From an uncultured Clostridium sp. (GTDB lineage Bacteria > Bacillota > Clostridia > TANB77 > CAG-508): a stretch of DNA of 32,489 bases. Made by a program: the position numbers and the translations under genes. Under the pieces are notes generated by a model. That model was not told the DNA's origin, searched no databases, and worked only from the letters and a program-made list of their open reading frames with translations. Of the stretch, positions 7,608-14,665 are shown piece after piece (positions within the stretch are counted from its first letter, which is position 1; each line of letters starts with the position of its first letter). Location: assembly GCA_947573555.1 (NCBI GenBank), contig CANPFO010000014.1, positions 1 to 32,489 on the forward strand, in the 5' to 3' direction.

Positions 7608-8160
7608 ATTTTGCCTTTCGGCTACTGGCAACCTTTGCCCTCCCCAGATTATGGAAATTCGATTTGCGAGTTTCTTCAATACGCTCCTGCAAATCGCTAT
7701 TTTTGTTCCAGGTGTTCTGTGCATAAAGCAAAGAACAAACCTCATAGTCTCTGGGACTAATAAACTTCTGTTGCCGTTTCGCCTTACGGCCACCTTTTTC
7801 GCTGAGTATGCAATAGTTCAAACTTTCAGTATCGAACTCACACATCTCTTTAGGCAGATTGATTGAAAAACCATCCATTTCGAAGCTTCCTCTGGTCTTA
7901 ACCGTTCCAACTGCTCCAAGTGGAATATTCTCCAGAACATCCCTTTTACCAGTCTTCAGTACTGATTCCAACTGCAAAAGGCGGTTGGTTCTACGGATAA
8001 TCGTTTTATATCCATACTCCATTCCATTAACTGCAATTACATCAGCTACCTTTTTTCGGTAATTATCCACCAGAGTAAAATCTTTGGCAACCGCCATCAT
8101 CACCAATCCTGTATTATTCCATATCACACTACTATCGCAGTTAAAATACAGAACAATCAC
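7597..8160 (-). CDS. unrecognised protein, probably foreign, containing an in-frame CGG as Arg
   Basis: A 187-residue frame from GTG 8160. The frame is open back to 8214 (WKNGEVVATRQKH...) but has no ATG, so it may be the tail of a longer, truncated gene. Codon use differs sharply from its neighbours: many CAG, CTG, GAG, GCC and CGC codons and much higher G+C. I do not recognise the family. It contains one in-frame CGG (7774-7776, in KAKRQQKFISPRDYEV) that reads naturally as Arg. Under the +1 rule it would switch to another frame ending at 7533. The simplest view is a recent arrival from a standard-code donor, perhaps a decayed mobile-element or phage gene. The other choice is that the CGG shift is not obligatory. 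Confidence 0.5.
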   Translation of the reverse strand: MIVLYFNCDSSVIWNNTGLVMMAVAKDFTLVDNYRKKVADVIAVNGMEYGYKTIIRRTNRLLQLESVLKTGKRDVLENIPLGAVGTVKTRGSFEMDGFSINLPKEMCEFDTESLNYCILSEKGGRKAKRQQKFISPRDYEVCSLLYAQNTWNKNSDLQERIEETRKSNFHNLGRAKVASSRKAKWVS

Positions 8161-8323
8161 ATGCTTCTGGCGAGTTGCTACAACTTCTCCATTTTTCCAG
8201 TAAATTAGACTAATTTAACTTACTTAATTCTATTATATTTTATCATATCTTTGTATGTCAATAATATCAGCATCTTGCAAGAAACTGTTTATTGTATTTT
8301 ATTTTAATTTAACTCTTAATATT

Positions 8324-8500
8324 TTATCCTAACTTGTGCATGGTTGACAAATCGTTGACATTGTCAACATTGCTATTAGAAATAAAGCCTTTTAATATCC
8401 CTCTTCTATAAACTTCATAGGAATACTTATTTAATATTTTTTCAATTACTCTGTATAACAATTTGTCCTCTTTATAAAATATAGTTACTTTGCATCTCAT
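8324..8500 (-). CDS. small basic protein of the regulator region
   Basis: A 58-residue frame from ATG 8500 with a strong ribosome binding site (TAGGAGGA) 8 nt upstream. It begins MRCKVTIFYKEDKLLYRVIE and ends NVNDLSTMHKLG. The family is not recognised. It contains the perfect palindrome at 8354-8368. A repeat-bearing region lies upstream (8529-8630). It may belong to the prophage edge or to a small inserted module. Confidence 0.55.
   Translation of the reverse strand: MRCKVTIFYKEDKLLYRVIEKILNKYSYEVYRRGILKGFISNSNVDNVNDLSTMHKLG
8354..8368. repeat. perfect palindrome
   Basis: GTTGACA-T-TGTCAAC. A further half copy (GTTGACAA) lies at 8343-8349. It is inside the small gene at 8324-8500. It could be a protein-binding site or an attachment-related sequence; nothing else supports either. 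Confidence 0.3.
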
Positions 8501-8528
8501 AAATATTTCCTCCTACAAATGATATTTT

Positions 8529-8630
8529 AGAGATATCTCTTATTTATATTTTACCATATTATGTTAATAAAAATAACTATATTGGAAGTTAGGTATTTTA
8601 TTGAAATTTCGTTGATATTACTATATTGGA
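8529..8630. promoter_or_regulatory. upstream region with palindrome and repeated CTATATTGGA
   Basis: A perfect 12-bp palindrome AGAGATATCTCT lies at 8529-8540. CTATATTGGA occurs at 8577-8586 and again at 8621-8630, and a near copy is found on the opposite strand at 8873-8882. The region sits upstream of the 58-residue gene and near a helix-turn-helix gene, so operator sites are a reasonable inference. Confidence 0.4.
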
Positions 8631-8650
8631 TAATTCGACAATATATGACA

Positions 8651-8818
8651 CTATTTTAAATCTTTTATTAACTCATCCATATATTCACTTGAAGGATCTA
8701 TTTTGCTACTTACTTCTGCTTTTTTTCCTTTAATATAGTTTAATGCTTTTTGATATTCCTCCTTATTTATATAGTTTATTATAGCGTCTAACATCTCTAC
8801 TATATCCTTATTTTCCAT
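8651..8818 (-). CDS. small acidic helical protein
   Basis: A 55-residue frame from ATG 8818 with ribosome binding site AGAGGTG. It begins MENKDIVEMLDAIINYINKE and ends SSEYMDELIKDLK. It is strongly helical in character and charged. It is divergent from the helix-turn-helix gene at 8968 across a 149-bp region that contains a palindrome. A regulator partner or antitoxin-like role is possible but unsupported. Confidence 0.6.
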   Translation of the reverse strand: MENKDIVEMLDAIINYINKEEYQKALNYIKGKKAEVSSKIDPSSEYMDELIKDLK

Positions 8819-8866
8819 GGTATGCACCTCTTCTATTTTTATTTAAGGATATTATAACACAAATAT

Positions 8867-8889
8867 CTATATTTCAATATAGTTATTTT
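8867..8889. promoter_or_regulatory. operator-like palindrome between divergent genes
   Basis: CTATATT-TC-AATATAG (8867-8882) is a perfect 7-bp inverted repeat. The right arm extends as AATATAGTTATTTT, whose reverse complement matches AATAACTATATT at 8572-8583. It lies between the small minus-strand gene and the helix-turn-helix gene, a typical position for an autoregulatory site. Confidence 0.45.
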
Positions 8890-8967
8890 GAATTTAAGTC
8901 AAATTGCGGATAGTTAAATTTTTTGTTACTTTCTTTTACAATAGTTATATCAAGAGGAGGTGTTAAG

Positions 8968-9183
8968 ATGATACAAATACAAGTAAAGGAATTATTAAAG
9001 AAACAAAAGAAAACAAAATATTGGTTTATAAAAAATATGGAAGGAGGCTATCAATCTCTTACACGAATGATGGAAAATAAAACAACTAGTATTCGTTTTG
9101 ATACACTTGAAAAAATGTGTGATATTTTTGATTGTGACATTTCAGATGTTATTGTCAGAAAGAAAGGAAAGAATAAAAAATGA
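8968..9183 (+). CDS. XRE/Cro-type helix-turn-helix regulator
   Basis: ATG 8968 is chosen because a strong ribosome binding site (AGAGGAGGTG) lies 6 nt upstream; an in-frame upstream start at 8923 lacks one. The 71-residue product has a compact HTH: VKELLKKQKKTKYWFIKNM, GGYQSLTRMMENKTTSIRFD, then TLEKMCDIFDCDISDVIV. This is the short Cro/CI-like form seen at phage and element borders. Its stop overlaps the start of the next gene (ATGA). It probably controls the divergent promoter region at 8819-8967. Confidence 0.8.
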   Translation: MIQIQVKELLKKQKKTKYWFIKNMEGGYQSLTRMMENKTTSIRFDTLEKMCDIFDCDISDVIVRKKGKNKK

Positions 9184-9353
9184 GTAATTTTTTAATTGAA
9201 TACAAAAACAAAAAGAAACAGAAGATTAATAAGCAAATTATTATTGAAAACTGCCTCACAGAAATCAAGAATATAGACTTATTAAATACTTCCGTTTCAG
9301 AACTTTATAGTTCTATTAATAATATACAACAAAAATTAAATAATATGCAATAG
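9180..9353 (+). CDS. small coiled-coil protein coupled to the HTH gene
   Basis: A 57-residue frame that starts at ATG 9180, overlapping the HTH stop by ATGA, which suggests translational coupling. It is lysine-rich at the start (MSNFLIEYKNKKKQKINKQ) and then helical (SVSELYSSINNIQQKLNNMQ). No known family is evident. A bidirectional terminator follows directly. Confidence 0.6.
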   Translation: MSNFLIEYKNKKKQKINKQIIIENCLTEIKNIDLLNTSVSELYSSINNIQQKLNNMQ

Positions 9354-9412
9354 AATAAAAAAACCGCTAAAAATCGAGCCTCGACGTTTCGATTTAAGCG
9401 GTTTTATTTTTT
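9354..9412. terminator. strong bidirectional terminator
   Basis: AAACCGCT (9361-9368) pairs with AGCGGTTT (9397-9404), and AAATCGA (9371-9377) pairs with TCGATTT (9389-9395). T-tracts flank the stem on both strands. It separates the plus-strand HTH pair from the end of the prophage lysis operon. Confidence 0.85.
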
Positions 9413-9454
9413 TATTCGATTACTTATATTCCTTGAAAAATAAGAATTTTCATA

Positions 9455-10469
9455 CTACGACTTCAATTTTTGATTAACTATTCTTTGAACGGAATTATAA
9501 TCATATCCTGCTGCAGTTAATCTGTTTTTTCTGTCTGCACCATTTCCCCATTTTCCTGCAATTACTTCATCAGCTATTTGCTCATTTGATTTCTTTGAAG
9601 ATGCAGTTGGTTTAGCTCCTAATTTTTGATTTACAATATTTTGAATTGTATTATAATCGTATCCTGCTGCAGTTAATTTGTTTTTACGATCTTCTCCGTT
9701 TCCCCAAGCTCCATTTATTACTTCTTGTGCAATAGTTTCATTAGATTTTTTACTTGGTTTTGGTGCTGAAGTTGATCCACTTAATTTTTGATTTACAATA
9801 CTTTGAATAGCATTTCCATCATAACCTGCTTGTGCTAATCTATTGAATCTATCAGATCCATTTCCCCATTTTCCTGCAATTACTTCATCAGCTATTTGCT
9901 CATTTGACTTTTTAGAAGATGTTTCTGCAGGTTTAGATTGTGTTTGATTTCCATCTAATATTGCATTTACTGTATCAGCTAGTTCTTGGAACCTACTTTG
10001 TAAATAGGCACCGAGGACAACTTGTGTTTGCAAACATATTGTGTCTTGTTAATGATCCATTTGGTGTTCCATCATATACTAATCTAAAATTATGCCTTCT
10101 ACAAACATCTACTGCTAAATTCACTAATGAATTCCATGCTTCAGCAGATATTTTCCATTGACCACCAATTTCACAATTTGATACTTCAACAGTAATAGCT
10201 TGATTATCATTAGATCTTGAACTTGATGTATAAGCTCTATCTTCCTCATATACATTACATACTATATCTCCATCATTTCCTATGCAATAGTTAGCTGAAG
10301 CATATCTATTTGGTTTTTGAAAAATATTAACTGCACATTGTTTCCCTGTTAAAATTCCTACCATAATATGTGGAGTTAATTTACAAATTCTGTGTCCATT
10401 TCTTCCTTTTTGATAATTATTAGAATGAGCGATATAAGCACCTTGTGCTAATTTTGACATTGTTCCCAT
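9455..10469 (-). CDS. phage endolysin: N-acetylmuramoyl-L-alanine amidase with three Cpl-7 repeats, one CGG shift
   Basis: From ATG 10469 (ribosome binding site AAAGGTGA) the first part is an Amidase_2 domain with likely zinc ligands His in LTPHIMVG, His in LTRHNMF and Cys in NTSCP. The zero frame then meets CGG (10011-10013) and stops soon after at 9993. Skipping the C gives the family's CPG turn and GAYLQSRFQELADTVN, leading into three CW_7 (Cpl-7) cell-wall-binding repeats of the type KKSNEQIADEVIAGKWGNG...AGYD.N.VQ.IVNQKL, ending at 9455. The full product is 337 residues. The enzyme cuts the bond between muramic acid and L-alanine during lysis. Without the shift the enzyme would lack every wall-binding repeat. 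It is the last gene of the lysis module. Confidence 0.9.
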
Positions 10470-10470
10470 A

Positions 10471-10551
10471 TTATTCACCTTTTTCCTTTCCATTTGATAA
10501 TTCTTCTTCCATTTCTGGAGTTAAAATAACATCTTTTTCGTTTTCTTCCAT
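10471..10551 (-). CDS. very small acidic protein ahead of the endolysin
   Basis: A 26-residue frame from ATG 10551 with ribosome binding site AAGGAGGT. It starts MEENEKDVILTPEM and is highly acidic. Its TAA (10473-10471) is one base before the endolysin ATG, so it may act mainly to couple translation. Function unknown. Confidence 0.5.
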   Translation of the reverse strand: MEENEKDVILTPEMEEELSNGKEKGE

Positions 10552-10580
10552 TTGGTAAACCTCCTTATAAAAAATTAATA

Positions 10581-10607
10581 CTGGAAGATATTTTTATTTT
10601 CTTCCAG
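10581..10607 (-). terminator. hairpin between holin and endolysin
   Basis: CTGGAAGA (10581-10588) pairs with TCTTCCAG (10600-10607). Read on the minus strand it is followed by a T-rich stretch. It could partly terminate the tail-holin transcript before the lysin. Confidence 0.5.
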
Positions 10608-10620
10608 CATTTTACAAATT

Positions 10621-10637
10621 CCGTAATTTTCTTACGG
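10621..10637. terminator. small hairpin just after the holin gene
   Basis: CCGTAA (10621-10626) pairs with TTACGG (10632-10637) around a 5-nt loop, with TTTT on the plus-strand side. It is weak and may be only part of the intergenic structure. Confidence 0.3.
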
Positions 10638-10639
10638 TT

Positions 10640-10900
10640 TTATTCTTTATTTGTTTTTGTAAGATCATAAGTTCCACCAGAAGCCATTGATCCAATAATA
10701 CAATATATTATTGATGTTAGTAGATCCGCTTCTGATATTTTTAGCATATAACAAATAATTCCTGCTAACATTCCTATAACTATATTTTGTGCAGGTATAT
10801 ATTTGCTTTCAATCCAGTTAAATTTTTTTGAAAGCCATCCAAATATATACGTAACAATTCCAGTTACTACTGCCATTATCATTTCAATTGTTATTACCAT
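10640..10900 (-). CDS. phage holin
   Basis: An 86-residue membrane protein with an N-terminal hydrophobic segment (MVITIEMIMAVVTGIVTYIF), a short basic loop, a second segment (NIVIGMLAGIICYML), a third (LLTSIIYCIIGSMASGG) and a polar tail. Size, layout and place before the endolysin match phage holin families of Firmicutes siphoviruses. It would form the membrane lesion that releases or activates the endolysin. A CCG trinucleotide at 10728 is out of frame. Confidence 0.75.
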   Translation of the reverse strand: MVITIEMIMAVVTGIVTYIFGWLSKKFNWIESKYIPAQNIVIGMLAGIICYMLKISEADLLTSIIYCIIGSMASGGTYDLTKTNKE

Positions 10901-10919
10901 ATCTTTTTCCTCCTATTTA

Positions 10920-11274
10920 TTACAATTTTCTATATTCTTCTTTTATGTATTCAAATTCACTATCTAAATATCCATTGTGCATATTTAATTCTTGAATTAT
11001 TTCTTCGTATTTATCATAAAATGCAAATATTGTTTCAAATTCCTGTCGTGTCTTTTTTATGCCGATTTCTTAAATCACCAGCAAAGCTTAAAATTTGAAA
11101 TCGCAAATAATCCTTTTCATTATTGTCAATCTTATGTGATACTTTTGTTATTTCTGATTTAAAATCTTCTTTTATCTCTGCAAATTTGTTTACTTTTTTA
11201 TTAGTATTTCTGGAAATCAGAGCAACAATAATCATTGCTGATGCACCAATAACTTCACATATTATAGTTATCAA
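10920..11274 (-). CDS. holin-cluster membrane/coiled-coil protein, one CGG shift
   Basis: From ATG 11274 the protein has one N-terminal membrane segment (MITIICEVIGASAMIIVALI), then a charged helix (KKVNKFAEIKEDFKSEITKV) and FQILSFAGDLRN. There the zero frame has CGG (11062-11064) and ends 9 codons later. Skipping C gives GIKKTRQEFETIFAFYDKYE, continuing through LDSEFEYIKEEYRKL to a TAA at 10920-10922. The product is 117 residues. This N-anchored helical protein is commonly found beside the holin in Firmicutes phages. Its role is not established. The recovered tail is rich in conserved-looking acidic and aromatic residues, supporting the shift. Confidence 0.78.
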
Positions 11275-11320
11275 TTTATTTCCCTCCTCTCTTGTAATTT
11301 TCTATAAAAACGCAAAAAAA

Positions 11321-11350
11321 CAACGCTCTAAAACATTTCTAGGCGTTTTG
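11321..11350 (-). terminator. terminator after xkdX
   Basis: AACGC (11322-11326) pairs with GCGTT (11343-11347), with CTA/TAG extending the stem. Read on the minus strand it runs into a T-rich tract (GTTTTTTTG). Confidence 0.55.
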
Positions 11351-11380
11351 TTCTTTTATTTATATTTTAATTACCTGATT

Positions 11381-11524
11381 TTAGGAAATCGCTTTATATT
11401 CTTCTCCAGTTATTTCTTTATATTCCTCTTCTGTTATCCATTTTCCAACAGCATTGTATACTCTCGTTTTATTCCAAACTCCAGTATCATAATATTTTTT
11501 TACTTTTTCATAATTTTTACTCAT
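11381..11524 (-). CDS. xkdX: XkdX-family small phage protein
   Basis: A 47-residue frame from ATG 11524 with ribosome binding site GGAGGGAAT. The sequence MSKNYEKVKKYYDTGVWNKT followed by VYNAVGKWITEEEYKEITGE matches the XkdX family, found between tail-fibre genes and lysis genes in PBSX-like and siphovirus prophages. Its function is unknown. The start lies 2 nt past the stop of the gene upstream. Confidence 0.8.
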   Translation of the reverse strand: MSKNYEKVKKYYDTGVWNKTRVYNAVGKWITEEEYKEITGEEYKAIS

Positions 11525-11526
11525 AA

Positions 11527-11844
11527 TTACATTCCCTCCTCCATGTCAATATCAGACATCATTGCTAGATATTCTATGTCAGATTGCATTTTCAATTTGT
11601 CTAATTCTTCTTGTGGTATTTCTCTTAATACGAAGTAATATCCATCTTCATAATGAGCAATTTGAACTAATTCCATATTATTATATTCTTGCTTGAAGTC
11701 TTTTCCTTCAACTGTTACTTTTGATAATTTTCCTTTAAAATCATCTTCAGTTATTTTGGCTCCTGATATAAAATTATTACCATTTAGTCCAAGGTTTTCA
11801 AGTTTTGTTCCATCAGATAGCGTAATTTTCCATGATTTTTCCAT
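11527..11844 (-). CDS. phage protein of unknown function next to XkdX
   Basis: A 105-residue frame from ATG 11844 with ribosome binding site TAAGGAGGTA. It starts MEKSWKITLSDGTKLENLGL and has a mixed strand-rich body, with an acidic tail. Short proteins of this kind usually sit between tail-fibre and lysis genes. The first 61 nt overlap the end of the reverse transcriptase gene in another frame, which fits tight phage packing. No CGG in frame. Confidence 0.65.
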   Translation of the reverse strand: MEKSWKITLSDGTKLENLGLNGNNFISGAKITEDDFKGKLSKVTVEGKDFKQEYNNMELVQIAHYEDGYYFVLREIPQEELDKLKMQSDIEYLAMMSDIDMEEGM

Positions 11845-12909
11845 GTTGGTACCTCCTTAAATAAATCATAATATAATTGAGACATATTTGCTATTTGTTG
11901 TCGTGACATATTCTTATAATTTGATGCCATCCAACCTTTGAAAATATTCTCTATTTCTTTATAAGTTAACCTATTATTATCTAATAGCCTTCTATATGCT
12001 TTTAATTTTCTTCGTTGTCTAGTTATTGCTTTTGGATTTATTCTTCTAATAATCCTACCTGTTTCTGTTAGCGAATATTTTAATTGTAGAAATTTAAATG
12101 TTTGTGATAGCTTTGCTATATGTGTCTTTTTAGGATTTATTATCAATTCCAATTTATCTGCAATTTCTAACATTCCCTCTAATACTTCATTTAAGAATTC
12201 TTTACTTTCATGAATGATATAACTATCATCTGTATATCTTCCATAATACTTACATCCCTTAACAATTTTTATATAATTATCAATTCTACTTGGATATGCA
12301 ATTCCTATGTTTTGACTTGGCTGTGATCCTATATTGATTCCTCTATCTTTATTAGATTCAATGCTAAAAACTTGAAATATATTCTGTAGGATCCACATTG
12401 TCATTGCTCTTTCTTCATTATTCACATTTCTTAACAAATCGTTCATAACTAGTAAGCATTTTTTATATGGAATGCTTGCATAATATCCACTAAAATCCAT
12501 TAAAAGAATATATCCATCATTACTTTTATGTTCTCTATAATATTTATGCAAGTGTGCTTCTAGTCTTTTTCTGCTAAATGCTACACCTTTATTTTTTTGA
12601 CTAGCTCCATTATCGTGTATTAAAAAAGGAGAAATTGCTGGGCTTAACACTTCATCACAAAGTAAATGATTAACTGTCTTGTCAACCATTATATTTGTTG
12701 TAATATTTCTTTTCTTGCCTCGCTCTTTTATTACAAATTTGCTTCCGTTTTGTTGGTCTGTATGTTTTCTCAACCATTGCTTTTTGAATTTGTGCAGTTT
12801 CTAATAACTGATTCATTTCAAAAAGCTGCGCCTTGTATTTAAATGGAGCACCAGCAATTGCTTTTTTCCCAGCATTATAAATTAGATTAGCATCATAAAA
12901 TTTATTCAT
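11784..12909 (-). CDS. diversity-generating retroelement reverse transcriptase, one CGG shift
   Basis: From ATG 12909 (MNKFYDANLIYNAGKKAI) the frame runs to ...VEKTYRPTK, then CGG (12745-12747). Read as Arg it ends at 12682. Skipping C gives GSKFVIKERGKKRNITTNIM, joining the long frame that ends at 11784, for a 374-residue product. DGR hallmarks are clear: the palm Asp in LLMDFSGYYASI, the DGR-specific IGSQPSQ (in place of the usual QG...SP), and the catalytic YTDD in GRYTDDSYII. The enzyme copies the template repeat with adenine-specific errors and pastes the cDNA into the variable repeat. The template repeat, Avd-like gene and target gene lie immediately upstream in the normal DGR order. 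Without the shift the N-terminal fingers would be missing. Confidence 0.92.
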
Positions 12910-13068
12910 AAAAATCACTTTTATAGCAGTAATAGTCGTAACTAACTGCATAATGATTAGCATTTATCAATCGATTCTTTTACCGAATTGAAGGGACAAC
13001 CTTTCCTTTCCCTTTCCCATACTATTACCAAATGGAAACTTAGTCCATATAAAAATTTGTATAGTAGT

Positions 13069-13165
13069 GAAATCTGGACGCACACCGTTAGCGTTAGATG
13101 CACCGTTGTGGTTAGCATTACCGTTGTTGTTAACATTAGCGAACTCCGACGCAGAAGCGACATTT
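13069..13165 (-). repeat. DGR template repeat (TR)
   Basis: A 97-bp non-coding repeat between avd and the reverse transcriptase. It matches 13772-13868 with no gaps. Eleven positions differ, and on the coding (minus) strand every one is an A in this copy and a G or C in the other. In the reading frame of the target it holds many AAC/AAT codons (for example AAC three times in a row), the usual design that lets adenine mutation change residues without making stops. Confidence 0.95.
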
Positions 13166-13185
13166 AAAGATTACCCCAATTATAT

Positions 13186-13701
13186 TTATTTCTTTATATC
13201 TTTAAGAAACCTATTATCAGTTTGTCTGAGCTTTTTTATCATATTAAATTCCTTTTGGATTTCAATAACAATATAAGTAAACCTGTTCAAGTCTGCATAT
13301 AAACATTCTCCAGCATATTGAAGTTCGTCTTGAAGAACATTACAACAACTCATTGCTTTATCTAGTTCTAGTCTGCGTTCTTCAAATTCAGACATATATG
13401 TTGGAAATATTGTATTGGCAATTCTTAAATGTTCATTTATTCCGCAAGCAGAATTTATAACCTTATCTGTTATTCTTAATATTTGATTATTGAAATACTG
13501 ATATATTCTCTTTTTTGCTTTTTCTTTTAGCTTTTCATCAGTTATATTTTTTGTGTTTTCATCTACTACTTCATTAATCTTATTCAAATCAAAGTAAAAG
13601 TTATTCTCTGCCAGCTTTGTTACTGCAGTTCTTATTTTATATGCATTATGAACTGTTTGTAATTTACTTTCCGTTCTTTCGCTCTTTTTTATATCTGACA
13701 T
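13186..13701 (-). CDS. avd: Avd-like DGR accessory protein
   Basis: A 171-residue, wholly helical, charged protein (MSDIKKSERTESKLQTVHNA... to ...QTDNRFLKDIKK) placed between the target gene and the template repeat. Avd proteins are small helical bundles that form a pentamer, bind the reverse transcriptase and template RNA, and are needed for mutagenic homing. Position, size and helicity fit; sequence identity to a known Avd is not claimed. It is somewhat longer than the usual 120-130 residues. Two CCG trinucleotides on the plus strand (13442, 13671) are out of frame. Confidence 0.7.
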   Translation of the reverse strand: MSDIKKSERTESKLQTVHNAYKIRTAVTKLAENNFYFDLNKINEVVDENTKNITDEKLKEKAKKRIYQYFNNQILRITDKVINSACGINEHLRIANTIFPTYMSEFEERRLELDKAMSCCNVLQDELQYAGECLYADLNRFTYIVIEIQKEFNMIKKLRQTDNRFLKDIKK

Positions 13702-13730
13702 TGCTAATCAAATTTTCTCCTTTCCTTTTC

Positions 13731-13749
13731 GCTAGGGACAAGCCCTAGC
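13731..13749. promoter_or_regulatory. hairpin/cruciform just past the variable repeat
   Basis: GCTAGGG (13731-13737) and CCCTAGC (13743-13749) form a 7-bp stem with a 5-nt loop, 22 nt beyond the end of the variable repeat and outside the coding sequence. In the Bordetella phage DGR a short inverted repeat at this place is needed for target recognition, so this is the likely equivalent. Confidence 0.7.
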
Positions 13750-13759
13750 TGATGTTCGA

Positions 13760-14599
13760 TTATTTGATTAGGAAAGCTGGACGCACACCGCCAGCGCTAG
13801 ATGCACCGCTGTGGTTAGCATTACCGTTGGCGTGAACATGAGCGAACCCCGACGCAGAAGCGACATCTCTTAGCCAGTACCAATATCTTTCTCCAGCATC
13901 ATTTCTTGCTACAATTTTGCTTGCATTTAGTCTGAATAATGATAATTGAGATTTATCTGCTCCAGTTTCATATCCATGATGTGATCCCCATGCATTGTGT
14001 CCATAAACCATACATTCATTCATAATTTCTATAGTAGAATCATACCATGCCCATCCACTTGCCTTGCCATCTGCAACTGCATTTGTTAATAATACCTTAT
14101 GATTCAAAATATGATTTATTTCAAAATCATTTTGTATCACTGCCTTAAATGGTGCTAGATATTCTGTATACATTTTGCTACCATAATAACCTCCAGTTAC
14201 TGTGTTAGTATCATTCATTTTTGCAGTTCCCATTATTCTTTCTGGAACCATTAAAATATGTGGTGTAGTACATTCTGTATCTCCACAATTTAACCTATAA
14301 TTAAGATCAGCAACTATGTATTTTCTGTTACTTACCTTTCCTATTATATAATCGCCTATAAATATATCGTCAAAAGTTCCTGCTGCTATTTGTTGTGATA
14401 GTGTACCATTATAGAATAGATTTGTTATATCTTTTCCTCTATATATTCCATTATGTGCACTTGCATTTTTAGGAACAATAGCTTTTAGTAAATCATCTAT
14501 TACTACTTTTTTTGTAACTCCATTTTCACTATCAACAAATGGAATTACATCTTCATTAACTGGTAGTCCTTTTACTAATTCTGTTATTTTCTTAATCAT
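13760..14599 (-). CDS. DGR target: tail-tip/receptor-binding protein with C-type-lectin-like variable domain
   Basis: A 279-residue protein. The N-terminus (MIKKITELVKGLPVNEDVIP) is typical of phage tail-fibre proteins. The C-terminal part has the DGR lectin-like signature: SLFRLNASKIVARNDAGERY, then YWYWLRDVASASG, and a final GGVRPAFLIK. The last third of that domain is the variable repeat (13772-13868). DGR targets in phages are receptor-binding proteins, so this protein likely sets host range. It lies downstream of the baseplate gene at 14666 and upstream of avd. Four CGG trinucleotides occur in the variable repeat region, all out of frame. Confidence 0.9.
   Translation of the reverse strand: MIKKITELVKGLPVNEDVIPFVDSENGVTKKVVIDDLLKAIVPKNASAHNGIYRGKDITNLFYNGTLSQQIAAGTFDDIFIGDYIIGKVSNRKYIVADLNYRLNCGDTECTTPHILMVPERIMGTAKMNDTNTVTGGYYGSKMYTEYLAPFKAVIQNDFEINHILNHKVLLTNAVADGKASGWAWYDSTIEIMNECMVYGHNAWGSHHGYETGADKSQLSLFRLNASKIVARNDAGERYWYWLRDVASASGFAHVHANGNANHSGASSAGGVRPAFLIK
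13772..13868 (-). repeat. DGR variable repeat (VR)
   Basis: The 97-bp copy at the 3' end of the target gene. Coding changes relative to the template include AAC to CAC, GCC, AGC (twice) and GGC, AAT to CAT, GAG to GGG and GAT to GCT. All are A-to-G or A-to-C. Substitution by any base at template adenines cannot create an in-frame stop here, nor an in-frame CGG. Confidence 0.95.
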
Positions 14600-14665
14600 A
14601 ATTTTTTCCTCCTATAAAATAACATATTTTTTAAATTAAAATAACTATTTTGCAATATAACTGTA

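Noticed and set aside
7533..7793. 86-codon minus-strand frame as a separate gene
   Set aside because: It overlaps the better-looking 7597-8160 frame. It is simply the frame reached after a +1 shift at 7774 and has no family features.
11123..11638. 171-codon plus-strand frame
   Set aside because: It lies antisense to three well-supported phage genes and has the hydrophobic Ile/Phe/Ser composition of a shadow frame.
12957..13163. Open frame of 68 codons across the template repeat
   Set aside because: It is the TR read in one frame with no ribosome binding site; TR is non-coding in DGRs.
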